In this document: one piece after another, positions 42,494 through 51,994 of the stretch
Position numbering within the stretch: position 1 is the first letter of the stretch
How the letters are laid out: every line of letters begins with the position of its first letter
Source of the DNA: Pedobacter helvus
Lineage (GTDB): Bacteria; Bacteroidota; Bacteroidia; Sphingobacteriales; Sphingobacteriaceae
Direction of reading: 5' to 3'
Assembly (NCBI RefSeq): GCF_005925325.1
Contig: NZ_SRMP01000008.1
Location: forward strand, 44,676-108,675
Length of the DNA: 64,000 bases
The notes under the pieces: generated by a model
The model's input: only the letters and a program-made list of their open reading frames with translations
Told to the model about the DNA's origin: nothing
Databases searched by the model: none
Made by a program: the position numbers and the translations under genes

Positions 42494-44964
42494 TACGGAT
42501 CTACGTCTATTTGCGTAATTACACTTCTGAAATCTTTCTGAGCATTGAAATCCTTTATGGTATCAAGCAACACGGTTTTCACTTTTTGCATGGCTGCTGT
42601 ACGCTCAATTTTAAGTATAATTTGCTTGATGTAATAGTTCCTCACCCTAGAAACCAATGGCTGCTCTGGGCCTAAAACTCTTGCACCCAATTGTGCTCTA
42701 AGATTTGTGGCTAAAGTTTGGGAAGCAATGTTTAGTACATTTGCATCCTTATGCTTCACGTTAATGAAAATTAGTCGAGAGAAAGGTGGATAGTTAAACT
42801 GTCTGCGCTCTTCCAATTCATCTTCATACATTTGCTGGTAATCATTATTCATCACTTGCTTAATGATACGGTGGTCGTCAGCATAGGCCTGAATACAAAC
42901 TTTACCTTGCTTATCTCTTCTCCCAGCCCTTCCAGCAACCTGAGCCAACAACTGATAGCTACGCTCAAAAGCCCTAAAATCTGGGAAGTTCAACAAAGTA
43001 TCTGCATTAATTACGCCTATTAAACTCACATTTTCAAAATCCAAGCCTTTGGCAACCATCTGGGTTCCAATCAGGATATCGTTTTTCTTTTCCTGAAAAT
43101 CAGTGATGATCTGCTGCATGCCATTCTTTGTACGGGTACTATCCAAATCCAATCTTGCAATTTTAGCATCAGGAAAAATTAGGCTTAATTCTTCTTCTAT
43201 ACGTTCGGTTCCAAACCCCTTCTGCTCCACATGCACAGAGCCGCATGCCGGACAAACATTGATGCTACTTTGATGATAACCACAATAATGACAATGCAAT
43301 TTACCACTAGATTTGTGATAAGTTAAGCTTACATCGCAGTTTACGCACTTTGGCGCATAACCACAGGTAGCACAAATCAAAATCGTAGCGTAGCCCCTAC
43401 GGTTTTGGAACAAAATCACCTGCTCCTTCTTTTCTAAGGCATCGGCAATGTCATCAACCAAAACACTCGTAAAGTAAGATGTCATTTTCTTACGCTTAGT
43501 TTCTTCAGCTATACTTACCACCTCTTGTAAAGGTAACTGTACACCTCCGAAACGTTCAGTTAACTCTACTAAACCGTATTTGTCTGTTTTGGCATTATAG
43601 TAACTTTCCAAAGACGGCGTAGCCGATCCTAGTACTACTTTTGCTTGGTGCAAATGCGCCAGATAAATAGCCGCATCCCTAGCTTGGTATCTTGGAGCAG
43701 GATCATATTGTTTATAGGAATTCTCATGCTCTTCATCCACTACAATCAACTTCAAATCTGTAAAAGGTAATAGCACTGCAGATCTAGCACCAAGAACAAC
43801 CTGATAGGCACCATTAATAAACTTATTCCAAATCTCTACACGTTCGTTATCATTAAATTTAGAATGATAAACGCCAATTTTATGTCCAAAATAAAGTTTT
43901 ATTCGCTCTACAATTTGCGTAGTTAAAGCAATTTCTGGAAGCAAAAACAATACTTGTCCACCGCTAGCAATTGCCTCTTCAATTAATTTGATATAAAGCT
44001 GAGTTTTACCAGCGGCAGTAACACCATGTAGCAAAACCACATCCTTAGTTTCAAACTGTTGTTTAACTTTTGTTAATGCCACTTTCTGATGGTCGCTTAA
44101 TTCGAAATTGATATCGAATAACTCGCCATCACTACTCAATCTACTTACAGGCCTCTTCTCTATATTAAAGATTTCCTTGTCAGTTAAAGCTTTTAAAGCA
44201 GCTTGGCCGCTTCCACTTTCTTCTATCAACTGATTTTTAGCTACAAAACCTTTATCCTTGCTTAATTTCAGATAGGCTAACAAAGCATCCAATTGTTTGG
44301 GCGCTCTCTCCAGCTGTTCAAAAAGCATTCTTAAATTAGCCTCTTCATGGTAGAAATCATTTAGCCTTACAAACGATTTCAACAAGGGTTTGTACTTGTC
44401 AACAACCTCTTCGGCTGCAACAATTACCTCCTTAGCAATTAAAGAATTTACAATAGGATATACTGTTTTCTGCCCCAAGAGGCCAGCTACTTCATCAATA
44501 CTGATGCGATGCTGCTTATGTAGCACCTCAAAAATGATTTGCTCCTTATCGTTTAGATCTAAATCGCCCGGGAGCTCATCTTTTAGCAACAACACTGTTT
44601 CACTCGCCAATTTTAAGCCTGTAGGTAGTGCGGCAGACATTACATCGCCTTCATTACAGAGGTAATAGGAAGTAATCCAGTTCCAAAATTCAAATTGCTT
44701 TTCGGTTACTACCGGATAATCGTCTACAACATCAATAATGTATTTTGCTTGGTAATGTTCTGGCGGATTTTTACCAATACTTTTCACCAAAGCAGTGTAA
44801 ATTTTGTGTTTACCAAACTGTACCACTACCCTTTTGCCAACAGCAACAACATCGTTAAGCTCAAAAGGTACCCGATAAGTATAGTTAATAGCTAAGGACA
44901 GCGGTAAAACCACCTCTACAAATAATGTGTCTCTCTCCAGAAAATCCGTCTCCGCAAAATTCAT
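42490..44964 (-). CDS. priA: primosomal replication protein N' (helicase PriA)
   Basis: The protein has 824 residues. N-terminal DNA-binding domain, then a helicase core with Walker A GVTAAGKT (near residue 315) and DEEH, and a zinc-binding insertion with paired cysteines (CATCGYAPKCVNCDVSL and CHYCGYHQSSINVCPACG) near 520-580. PriA restarts stalled forks. It begins directly at the end of the DUF423 gene as a TAATG overlap, so both are translated from one mRNA. Confidence 0.96.
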   Translation of the reverse strand: MNFAETDFLERDTLFVEVVLPLSLAINYTYRVPFELNDVVAVGKRVVVQFGKHKIYTALVKSIGKNPPEHYQAKYIIDVVDDYPVVTEKQFEFWNWITSYYLCNEGDVMSAALPTGLKLASETVLLLKDELPGDLDLNDKEQIIFEVLHKQHRISIDEVAGLLGQKTVYPIVNSLIAKEVIVAAEEVVDKYKPLLKSFVRLNDFYHEEANLRMLFEQLERAPKQLDALLAYLKLSKDKGFVAKNQLIEESGSGQAALKALTDKEIFNIEKRPVSRLSSDGELFDINFELSDHQKVALTKVKQQFETKDVVLLHGVTAAGKTQLYIKLIEEAIASGGQVLFLLPEIALTTQIVERIKLYFGHKIGVYHSKFNDNERVEIWNKFINGAYQVVLGARSAVLLPFTDLKLIVVDEEHENSYKQYDPAPRYQARDAAIYLAHLHQAKVVLGSATPSLESYYNAKTDKYGLVELTERFGGVQLPLQEVVSIAEETKRKKMTSYFTSVLVDDIADALEKKEQVILFQNRRGYATILICATCGYAPKCVNCDVSLTYHKSSGKLHCHYCGYHQSSINVCPACGSVHVEQKGFGTERIEEELSLIFPDAKIARLDLDSTRTKNGMQQIITDFQEKKNDILIGTQMVAKGLDFENVSLIGVINADTLLNFPDFRAFERSYQLLAQVAGRAGRRDKQGKVCIQAYADDHRIIKQVMNNDYQQMYEDELEERRQFNYPPFSRLIFINVKHKDANVLNIASQTLATNLRAQLGARVLGPEQPLVSRVRNYYIKQIILKIERTAAMQKVKTVLLDTIKDFNAQKDFRSVITQIDVDPY

Positions 44965-45350
44965 TATTTATCCTTTAATGCCGCCAAAAACAAGAAAACC
45001 CACCCTAGGATAAAACACAAACCCCCAATTGGCGTTATTGGACCTAATATATGTGCAAAAGATAAATGATAAGCATCTTTAAGAGCTAACAAATAAAGCG
45101 AGCCCGAAAAAAAGACAATACCTAGCGTAAAAAACAAAAACGAGAACCCAATTAATTTGTTTTTATAACGGGCAAAAGTAGACAAGTACAAGATAGCAAA
45201 AGTATGATAGAACTGATATTCTACTCCCTTTTGCCAAATTTCCAACTGACTTGTTGTTATGATGCTTTTTAACCCATGAGCACCAAAGGCACCCAGTATC
45301 ACAGCTAAAGCACCAAAGAAAGCGGCAGTTAAGATTATTCTTTTATTCAT
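44964..45350 (-). CDS. DUF423 membrane protein
   Basis: The protein has 128 residues from the ATG at 45350. Four short helices and AFGAHGLK near residue 25, typical of DUF423 (YgdD). Function unknown. It shares the TAATG junction with priA and is first in that two-gene unit. Confidence 0.88.
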   Translation of the reverse strand: MNKRIILTAAFFGALAVILGAFGAHGLKSIITTSQLEIWQKGVEYQFYHTFAILYLSTFARYKNKLIGFSFLFFTLGIVFFSGSLYLLALKDAYHLSFAHILGPITPIGGLCFILGWVFLFLAALKDK

Positions 45351-45438
45351 GAGCAACGGCTTTAAATAGTGCTAAATTAAGAAAATGCCCTTACAATATC
45401 GCTAATCATAAAATTAAATTAAATTTGCTGTAGCTGTT

Positions 45439-47004
45439 ATGAGAAAGATTTACATACTACTGATTTTATTGACGCTCGGCGTAACGGGCATGGCATACTT
45501 ATATTTTTCTAACCTAAATAAGGAAACTAGCGCATCAGACAATTCTTTAAATATCGTTTCGGCAAGCGCTCCCATTATTTTCACTTTCGAAAACGATAAA
45601 AGCTTTTATGAAATTCTTAGCGGTCAACAAATTACTGACAACATTTTAGGCGAAGAAAAGAGTAAGTTATTAGGCGCTCTTAGAGAAAATATTGTTAAGA
45701 ACAACAACATTAACCAACTTATTGAAGGCGAAAAAATAGTAGTGGGCTTTTTACCTGGCGAGGACAATAAAGTAGATTTTGTGATGGCTACCCAAACCAA
45801 AAAAGCGCAGCTAGATTTGGCTTTATTTACCAAGCTAAATGTGTCACTAAAAAAGGAAGGAAATTTTCATGAAGTGAATTTTGGGGATAGCGTAAAGTTT
45901 TATTTAGCAATCAATCAAAAATCTATTTTAATCTCAAACAGTTTAAAAGCCTTGAGCCAAATATCTAGCATTGATAAAACTAAGAAAAATGGTTTTGCGG
46001 AATACATTAAACAGAATATACGAGTTAACAAAAATACCTTAGCCAATATTTACATCGACTACGCCAAGCTTCCCTTGCTACTTAAAAACATTTTGAACAC
46101 CAACCTAACCGGAGAATTAAGTATTTTTAATAAGCAAGATACCTACGCATCCTTAAGCTATAATTTCGGTAGCGACAAGCTGTTACTAAATGGTTATACC
46201 GATATTCAAAATTCTCAAAATTATTTTAAACTCTTTGTAGACCAAAAGGAACAAAAGATTAACATAGACCAGCTTTTCCCTGAGCAAACTGCAAACTATA
46301 CCGTATTGGCGATAGATGATTACCAAAAGTGGAGTAGCGCACTCAAAAACCTACAAAAAGAACAGAAAGAAGACATCAAAATTTCGGAACAATACGAGGC
46401 TATAAGTGAAAAATACAGGATAGATATTTCTCAAACTTTCCCTCGATATTTTAATAAGCAACTAGCCATATTGCAATTAAACAGTGGAGAGAAAATAGGC
46501 ATTATTGAAATTAAAAATGGTGATAAATTAGGGCAATTGCTTCTGGATTTAAGTAGCGACTATGCACCAGACATCCGCATCTTCAAGGAAGCTAACTTAT
46601 TAGCGAGTTTCTTTGGTGAGCCATTCAAAAAGTTTGAACGCCCATTTTATACCATTATCGATAATCATTTTGTGGTAGCCAATTATGCCAGCACACTACA
46701 GGTGTTTTTAAATAGCTATAAAAACGATCACTCATTGGTTTCTACGCAAACCTACGCCCATTTTAAAGATCAAACCTCAAGCACCGCTACCATAGCTTTT
46801 TATATCAACAACAAAAACAGCAGTGATATTTTCGGAAGAAACTTAAAACCAGCCTACTACAAACAGTATAGATCTACGAAAGGTATTAAAGAGTATAGTT
46901 CATTTGGCTACCAGCTATCTGCAGATAATGGGAAGTTTATGAGCAACATTGTTTTATTGAAAAACCAAACAAAAATTGAAATAGATAGCTTGAAAAACAA
47001 CTAA
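45439..47004 (+). CDS. DUF3352-like single-pass membrane protein
   Basis: The protein has 521 residues. One N-terminal helix (residues about 4-25, MRKIYILLILLTLGVTGMAYLYF) anchors a large extracytoplasmic region whose pattern (repeated ALDRAIL-like strands, FYEILSGQQITDNIL, NKQLAILQLNSGEKIGIIEIK) suggests a DUF3352-type fold. I am not certain of the family. It precedes a DUF5723 gene by 40 bases on the same strand, so the two may act together at the cell envelope. Confidence 0.55.
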   Translation: MRKIYILLILLTLGVTGMAYLYFSNLNKETSASDNSLNIVSASAPIIFTFENDKSFYEILSGQQITDNILGEEKSKLLGALRENIVKNNNINQLIEGEKIVVGFLPGEDNKVDFVMATQTKKAQLDLALFTKLNVSLKKEGNFHEVNFGDSVKFYLAINQKSILISNSLKALSQISSIDKTKKNGFAEYIKQNIRVNKNTLANIYIDYAKLPLLLKNILNTNLTGELSIFNKQDTYASLSYNFGSDKLLLNGYTDIQNSQNYFKLFVDQKEQKINIDQLFPEQTANYTVLAIDDYQKWSSALKNLQKEQKEDIKISEQYEAISEKYRIDISQTFPRYFNKQLAILQLNSGEKIGIIEIKNGDKLGQLLLDLSSDYAPDIRIFKEANLLASFFGEPFKKFERPFYTIIDNHFVVANYASTLQVFLNSYKNDHSLVSTQTYAHFKDQTSSTATIAFYINNKNSSDIFGRNLKPAYYKQYRSTKGIKEYSSFGYQLSADNGKFMSNIVLLKNQTKIEIDSLKNN

Positions 47005-47043
47005 TAGTTTACTTTTATAGTACAAATTAATTAGCACCGCTTC

Positions 47044-48456
47044 ATGAGAAAACTTCTCTTTGTAACCCTGTTAGTTGTATGTTCGTTTAGCGTTTATGCT
47101 CAGCAATACGCTCTTTTCAATACCAAAACTTTATTCGATTCTTTCGAAAACCCTGCGCAAAAATCTTTCGTTCTAGACTCATCTCGCCAATTTGCTTCTA
47201 ACTTTCTTTTTCCCTACATGGATTTGAGCAGTTTAAGCAGGGGCTCATCTAGTGAAGCGATGAGAAATTTGATTAATGCAACTTATGCCCAAAGGAGAGT
47301 TGGTGCTTTTAACAACCCCAGTACAGTTCGAGAAAACATCAATGTTTATCTACTAAACATCAAGCTTTTTAAATATCACAAGTATCATAGCGAAATGGGA
47401 TTTTCCTGGCAAGTAAGATCGGAAACCCAAATAGATTACGATAAAGATATAAGCACAGGGGTGTTTTACGATTCTTTTCAAAATTTCGCTACCATTCCCC
47501 GTATTAACATTTTTAATAATAACGGAAAATTACAAGCCTACCATCAATTCAGTTTTACCTATAGAGAAAATTATACTAGGCGTTGGGCATTGGGAGCTAA
47601 AGTGAGCTTGCTAAGTGGCATAGGCTATACTGAATTTTATGCAGACAAATCTTCTGTAACAATCAATAGAAACAGCATAGATATAGACATGGAGGCGAAA
47701 TACAGGATAAATTATCCCGAAGATGATTTTAAATTTAAAAACACGTTACCATTTAAAAATCTAGGTGCTGCAATTACATTAGGTACAAACTACACTACCA
47801 AATCGGGCATTTTCATAATGGCAAACGTGAAAGACCTAGGTTTCATTAGATGGGGAAAAAACTCTTACACCGGATCTTTTGACATTACCGCTAATCAGGT
47901 CGAGTTCGAAAACAATATAAATGCAGAAAAAAATCTCCAACGAGAGCTCAACGAACTTGGCACACAAAACATACAGCAAAAATCATTTGTTACCCCAATT
48001 AATAGCAGGGCCGATTTCCTAATATCAAAGACCTTTGGTCCGATTACCCCAAATTTGATCCTTACCAAAAATATATTTAACGAGTATGGAGAGGCCGCTT
48101 TGGCTACAACCTTAAAATCTGGCATTTTTTCCTTTAGCGCTGTACCAAGCTATAACACAGATAAAAACTTCCGGTTTGGGGCTCAGGGTATGATACAAAC
48201 ACCTAATTTTGAACTCTTCCTAGGAACAAATGACGTGACTCAGACCTACCGTGCTGGAAAAGAAATTCTAAATAGTAAGCCAGATAGTGAGACTGGTTAC
48301 AACAGAGGCTCGTTATACATTGGAATGGCATTTAAAATCGGCTACATTGTAGAACATCCACAAAACATGAGCTGGATGCCGGGAGTAGGCAACAACAAAG
48401 ACCAAAAAAGCTTCTTCGGTAGCATATTCGGCATATTTAAAAAGAAAAAGAAATAG
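47044..48456 (+). CDS. DUF5723 family outer-membrane protein
   Basis: The protein has 470 residues: signal peptide MRKLLFVTLLVVCSFSVYA|QQ, then a beta-rich protein beginning with an ALFNTKTLFDSFENPAQKSF segment that matches DUF5723. The C-terminus (GSLYIGMAFKIGYIVEHP, FFGSIFGIFKKKKK) ends in a lysine tail. Such proteins look like outer-membrane barrels of unknown ligand, possibly T9SS-linked. Confidence 0.75.
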   Translation: MRKLLFVTLLVVCSFSVYAQQYALFNTKTLFDSFENPAQKSFVLDSSRQFASNFLFPYMDLSSLSRGSSSEAMRNLINATYAQRRVGAFNNPSTVRENINVYLLNIKLFKYHKYHSEMGFSWQVRSETQIDYDKDISTGVFYDSFQNFATIPRINIFNNNGKLQAYHQFSFTYRENYTRRWALGAKVSLLSGIGYTEFYADKSSVTINRNSIDIDMEAKYRINYPEDDFKFKNTLPFKNLGAAITLGTNYTTKSGIFIMANVKDLGFIRWGKNSYTGSFDITANQVEFENNINAEKNLQRELNELGTQNIQQKSFVTPINSRADFLISKTFGPITPNLILTKNIFNEYGEAALATTLKSGIFSFSAVPSYNTDKNFRFGAQGMIQTPNFELFLGTNDVTQTYRAGKEILNSKPDSETGYNRGSLYIGMAFKIGYIVEHPQNMSWMPGVGNNKDQKSFFGSIFGIFKKKKK

Positions 48457-48474
48457 GTTTACGTTTGCAATAAC

Positions 48475-49161
48475 CTAAACCTTCTTTTTTGACGTAGTAA
48501 AAACGAAATCCTTTAAGTAGAAAGGCTCAAAATAAGCCACATCCTCAAATTCATTTGCTTGGTAGGCTGCAAATGCTAAACTACTCATATACGTTGCACT
48601 GTTGTAATTATCTAATTTAAAATGTGCATTGGGATCATCAATCACAGCTTTACATTTCTCGGCACCATCACCAATAAACGAAATGTAGTTGTTCTGCAAT
48701 TCTAAGACGAAACTCTTGTCATCCACAATTTTAGCATGCGTGTTTTCAACCTCTCCCAAACGATGATCGAAAACAGCTGTAAACACTTCCATTCTGCGGG
48801 CATCTATCATGGGGCACACCAAACCACCAAAATTTGGATGTTGCGATAGGTATCCATTGGCCATCATCTTTAAAGTATTGATAGCAATTAGTGGTTTATC
48901 CAACGCAAAGCACAGTCCTTTTGCTGTAGAAACACCAATACGTAAACCCGTATAAGAACCCGGTCCTTTACTTACCGCTATCGCATCTAAGTCGGCATAA
49001 GCAAGCTTCGCCATCTTCATGGCTTCTTCTATAAAAAGCGTTAAACTAGCAGCATGAATATTTGGTGCTTTTTCTTCCTTCAGTGCAATGGTTTTTCCAT
49101 CTACCGAGATAGCCACCGAGCAAACAGGTGTAGCCGTTTCTATTTGAAGTATTGTTGACAT
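48475..49161 (-). CDS. tsaB: tRNA N6-threonylcarbamoyladenosine biosynthesis protein TsaB
   Basis: The protein has 228 residues, ASKHA fold without the metal site of TsaD. N-terminal ILQIETATPVCSVAIS and KGPGSYTGLRIGVSTAKGLC are diagnostic. TsaB scaffolds the TsaD/TsaE complex that makes t6A at tRNA position 37. It is convergent with the DUF5723 gene. Confidence 0.93.
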   Translation of the reverse strand: MSTILQIETATPVCSVAISVDGKTIALKEEKAPNIHAASLTLFIEEAMKMAKLAYADLDAIAVSKGPGSYTGLRIGVSTAKGLCFALDKPLIAINTLKMMANGYLSQHPNFGGLVCPMIDARRMEVFTAVFDHRLGEVENTHAKIVDDKSFVLELQNNYISFIGDGAEKCKAVIDDPNAHFKLDNYNSATYMSSLAFAAYQANEFEDVAYFEPFYLKDFVFTTSKKKV

Positions 49162-49168
49162 TAGACTG

Positions 49169-49176
49169 CAAATATA
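49169..49176 (-). promoter_or_regulatory. Bacteroidota -7 promoter element of tsaB
   Basis: On the minus strand TATATTTG fits TAnnTTTG and lies only about 8 bases before the tsaB ATG, so the message would be nearly leaderless. Confidence 0.4.
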
Positions 49177-49251
49177 CGTTGAATATTGGTTAACTGATAA
49201 TTTGGTTAATCGGTTAATTGTTAAGAACTGACAACTAATACCTGACCACTA

Positions 49252-49482
49252 TTAAGGTACTGGATCATGACCATGACCACCCCAAGGATGGCAGCGACCG
49301 ATACGCTTTAGTGTAAGCCAACCGCCCTTAAACGGTCCGTATTTTTTAATTGCCTCTACACCATATTGCGAGCAAGTTGGCGTATACCTACAGCTTGGCC
49401 CTAATAAAGGCGACAACAACCATTGGTACAACTTAATGATAGCCAAGAACAACCAAGAAATTAACTGCTTAATTATCTTCAT
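49252..49482 (-). CDS. yidD: membrane protein insertion efficiency factor YidD
   Basis: The protein has 76 residues from the ATG at 49482 ([13 protein letters not shown]). The YidD signature [27 protein letters not shown] and [10 protein letters not shown] with three cysteines is complete. It helps YidC-dependent membrane insertion. The gene begins inside the last 14 bases of rnpA, in another frame, the usual rnpA-yidD coupling. Confidence 0.95.
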   Translation of the reverse strand: MKIIKQLISWLFLAIIKLYQWLLSPLLGPSCRYTPTCSQYGVEAIKKYGPFKGGWLTLKRIGRCHPWGGHGHDPVP

Positions 49483-49861
49483 TGTTGATCTGTGTGAGTA
49501 GCTTCTTAAACAATTGTGCGAGCCTCTTCTCCAAGAAAGCATAAGGGTAAATCTCCTTGCCTACGTATTGCAGACCCAAAAGTAGCAATTCGTTTTTGCT
49601 AGGTAAAAGCTCGTATAAACCAGCTTGCTTCTGCAAACGATACGCTTCTCGCGTACGTCTTTTGATTAAATTGCGGTCGTGAGCATGTTTATAGCGCTTT
49701 TTGGCTACATTGATAACTACTTGTGCAGGAAATTTATGAGGTTGGGCATCGAAAACAAAAGTTGCCCTATAAGGATATAATAAAAAAGAAGAGCCTTTTT
49801 TAAATAGCAGGTCTAGCGACTTTTTGCTACATAAACGCTCTTCTTTATAAAATTTATTCAT
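49469..49861 (-). CDS. rnpA: ribonuclease P protein component
   Basis: The protein has 130 residues from the ATG at 49861. The RNase P motif [23 protein letters not shown] (residues about 62-84) is diagnostic; the rest is basic. It binds the RNase P RNA for tRNA 5' maturation. The longer frame to 49921 overlaps the rpmH spacer and is not used. It overlaps yidD by 14 bases and follows rpmH by about 80 bases. Confidence 0.94.
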   Translation of the reverse strand: MNKFYKEERLCSKKSLDLLFKKGSSFLLYPYRATFVFDAQPHKFPAQVVINVAKKRYKHAHDRNLIKRRTREAYRLQKQAGLYELLPSKNELLLLGLQYVGKEIYPYAFLEKRLAQLFKKLLTQINNEDN

Positions 49862-49941
49862 TTTTTGATTGTGATCAACCCTAGACTTTACAGCATGTAC
49901 TGCTCCAGGTGCCAAAGGCATCCCTTTGGGACAATCAAAAA

Positions 49942-50100
49942 TTATGCTTTATGACGACGCTCGTCAGAAACTGATAATCTTTTTCTTCCTTTAGCACGGC
50001 GAGAAGCTAAAACTCTTCTACCATTTGCTGTAGCCATTCTTTCGCGGAAGCCATGTTTATTTCTTCTCTTTCTTTGCGAAGGTTGGAATGTTCTTTTCAT
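49942..50100 (-). CDS. rpmH: 50S ribosomal protein L34
   Basis: The protein has 52 residues, from [18 protein letters not shown] to [10 protein letters not shown], the normal L34 length and conserved start. A shorter gene than the usual reporting limit but fully supported. It leads the rpmH-rnpA-yidD operon, the standard bacterial order, transcribed leftward. Confidence 0.97.
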   Translation of the reverse strand: MKRTFQPSQRKRRNKHGFRERMATANGRRVLASRRAKGRKRLSVSDERRHKA

Positions 50101-50139
50101 AACTATATAATATCTTAACTAGAGTTTTTAATCGAGGTG

Positions 50140-50147
50140 CAAATATA
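50140..50147 (-). promoter_or_regulatory. Bacteroidota -7 promoter element of rpmH
   Basis: On the minus strand TATATTTG matches TAnnTTTG, about 40 bases before the rpmH start. Confidence 0.5.
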
Positions 50148-50311
50148 AAGCGATATTTTTAAATATGCAAAAAGTATTTACTTTTCTTTTCTGAAAGGCA
50201 AAGATAATGATTATTAGATGAGTTTAGTTTACCATACCAAATTCATTTCGAGATAGCCGCTATAATTATCGATGAGATTGGGATATTTTCGCTGCCTCCG
50301 AGCCCAAACAC

Positions 50312-50346
50312 AAAAAAGCCCGATAGGTGACCTAAACCTATCGAGC
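50312..50346 (-). terminator. Rho-independent terminator
   Basis: GCCCGATAGGT/ACCTATCGAGC (11 bp with one mismatch) is followed on the minus strand by T6, just past the lmo0937-like gene. Confidence 0.85.
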
Positions 50347-50378
50347 CTCATTTATTAACTAACTACAAATTTTTCTAT

Positions 50379-50531
50379 CTATGCAGCACCCCTTATTACT
50401 CTCAATAAGATGGCTACGATAGCTATTACCAATAATGCGTGAATAATTCCGCCAGTGTAATAACCCCCTAAAAAACTAATTGCCCAAATGATTACTAATA
50501 TTACGGCAATTACGTATAATAAATTCCCCAT
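50379..50531 (-). CDS. 50-residue lmo0937-family membrane protein
   Basis: The frame from ATG at 50531 reads MGNLLYVIAVILVIIWAISF and LGGYYTGGIIHALLVIAIVA then ILLRVIRGAA. Two hydrophobic helices and the GNLLYVIAVILVI-type start with GG..GGIIH..L are typical of lmo0937-family small membrane proteins, often stress-induced. Between it and the IS110 element there is a terminator-like hairpin. Its role is unknown. Confidence 0.85.
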   Translation of the reverse strand: MGNLLYVIAVILVIIWAISFLGGYYTGGIIHALLVIAIVAILLRVIRGAA

Positions 50532-50627
50532 GACTATGATGTTTAAGTAATTAAAAATTGTTAATTGATTTGATTACTACTTAAACACACAGTATTTAAA
50601 AATTGTTCTATATTTTTTTCGGAACAC

Positions 50628-50679
50628 AAAAAAAGCCACAGCTGCACAGATTTTCAATCTTATCTATGTAGCTGTGGCC
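50628..50679 (-). terminator. Rho-independent terminator, probably of the LytTR operon before IS insertion
   Basis: GCCACAGCT (50635-50643) pairs with AGCTGTGGC (50670-50678); inside the loop AGATT/AATCT can pair further. On the minus strand seven T follow the stem. It is just outside the predicted right end of the IS110 element; joining the flanks at the AT core puts this hairpin about 30 bases after the LytTR stop codon. Confidence 0.8.
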
Positions 50680-50725
50680 AATAAACCCGTATTCTATGGT
50701 TTTTACAAATGAATTTTGAAATATT

Positions 50726-51734
50726 TTAAGCTACTGCATTGAATTCCTTTTGATACGGCCTGTCTTTTAACACTGCTGCAAATGCCCTGCTAATTAGTTT
50801 ATTTCTGATTACGTTTAGGACTGAAGAATGATGTTTCCCTTCTTTGATCTTTCTGTCATAATACCTTTTGAACTCGTTATCTTTCTTAATCGTGTTTAAT
50901 GCACACATAGTTAATAGTGTCTTTATCCTTTTTTTCGCCAGATGGCTGACCTTTGGCTTTCCCTTCAATGTGGTTCCCGATTCGTTTCCGAAAGGTGCCA
51001 ATCCGCAATAGCAGGCAAATTTCCTTGGGTTTTCGAACAGGGTAAAGCCCTGTGTGAGCACCACGATGAACATCGCCGTCTGTGCTCCAATACCATGGAC
51101 AGTCCTTACAAGGTTATATTGTTTTTCAAGTGCGGGATCTTCTCTAACACATGTCAAGAGCCTTCCCTCGAGCATATTGATTTTGTTGTCATATTCATTA
51201 ACCAACGATTTCCTGATATCCAGGGTAAAATCTGCGGATTCCCTATCGAAGACCTCAAGTTCCCCCAGGGCATTTTTTCAGGGCGGTCTGTTGTTTTACC
51301 AGTTGCCTCCTACAGCTCATCAGATGTTTCAGCCTGCTAATGGTCTTGCTTGGCAGCTTGAAAAGAATTGCCCTGCGCCTGTGCAGGAAGCCATAGTTTG
51401 CTATCTCTGCCGCATCCGCTTTATCCGACTTGCCACGTTTTAAACCTAACGACCGTTTCAGCCTGAGTGCATTCTCCACCCAGAGATTACCTCCCTGTCC
51501 ATCAAAATAAGTGCAGATCGGCAGTGTGTAGAGCCCTGTGTCCTCAGCACAGAAAAGCATGTCAGAAATTGAAAGGCCGGTAATCTCATTTATCCAGGAG
51601 ACCATCTTAAAACAGCCTTCATCGCTGTTCTCGAAACACTCATGGAACTGCTTGTCGGGGTTGTCGGCAAGGAAAAACACAACATCTATTTTCAGTTTTG
51701 AAACGTCGATGCCCGCAAATAATCTGTAATTCAT
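50726..51734 (-). pseudogene. IS110-family transposase, interrupted by a one-base frameshift
   Basis: Two frames cover 51734-51255 and 51205-50726. The first has the RuvC-like DEDD domain: Asp10 (GIDVSK), Glu64 (FCAEDTG), Asp104 and Asp107 (SDKADA). The second has the C-terminal Tnp domain with HGIGAQTA and NESGTTLKGKPKVSHLA, containing the candidate catalytic Ser, and runs to the end. The break lies in a run of six A (minus strand, 51278-51273): removing one A lets LKNALGELEVFDRESADF continue directly into the second part, for a normal total of 335 residues. It is either an inactivating mutation, a sequencing error at a homopolymer, or transcriptional slippage. Confidence 0.85.
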
Positions 51735-51770
51735 AACTTCGGGTTGTTAAGTGGAACAAAATAACCTTGA

Positions 51771-51994
51771 TGTTGAATAAAACTAAATCCCTTAACGGTC
51801 CGGCAAAGACTAAAATTCTATATGGTTCTTTTTCAACAAGCGGCAGTGCTCGCATACGGGTTTTAGATTTTTAATCTAGATAGAGTAATAGTTCAGCACT
51901 GCCGTTAAGGTTTTTCACAAATCTCAAACTTTTTTGATAATAACAAACCTAAGGGATAGCAAACACTCCGTTCCCATTTCCGAATGGTGAGAAC
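51771..51994 (-). ncRNA. candidate bridge RNA of the IS110 element
   Basis: The 5' non-coding region of the IS folds, on the minus strand, into: a 5' hairpin (GUUC..CCAUU/AAUGG..GAAC, 51994-51970); a first loop closed by CGGCAGUGCU/AGCACUGCCG (51904-51895 with 51850-51841) around the small stem UAGAUU/AAUCUA; and a second loop closed by GUUGAA/UUCAAC (51838-51833 with 51776-51771). In loop 1, ACUCUAU (51886-51880) equals the left flank (52019-52013) and AAACCCGUAU (51863-51854) is complementary to the right flank (50692-50683). In loop 2, AUAGAAU (51821-51815) equals the right IS end (50697-50691), and AAGGGAU (51793-51787) pairs, with one G-T, with the left IS end (52014-52008). All four guides finish on the AT core. 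Known bridge RNAs (IS621) have target guides in loop 1 and donor guides in loop 2 with the same polarity. Transcript ends are not determined. Confidence 0.7.

Noticed and set aside
51790..51910. CCTTAACGG/CCGTTAAGG 9-bp inverted pair in the IS leader as the main stem
   Set aside because: It overlaps the first stem (CGG shared) and the proposed right donor guide, so it competes with the guide-displaying fold. It may be an alternative fold; I did not use it for the model.
50698..51922. Near-direct repeat GGTTTTTACAAAT / GGTTTTTCACAAAT as the IS110 ends
   Set aside because: It would leave the guide-matching sequences outside or inside inconsistently, and removing that interval does not restore a clean terminator spacing as the AT-core solution does.
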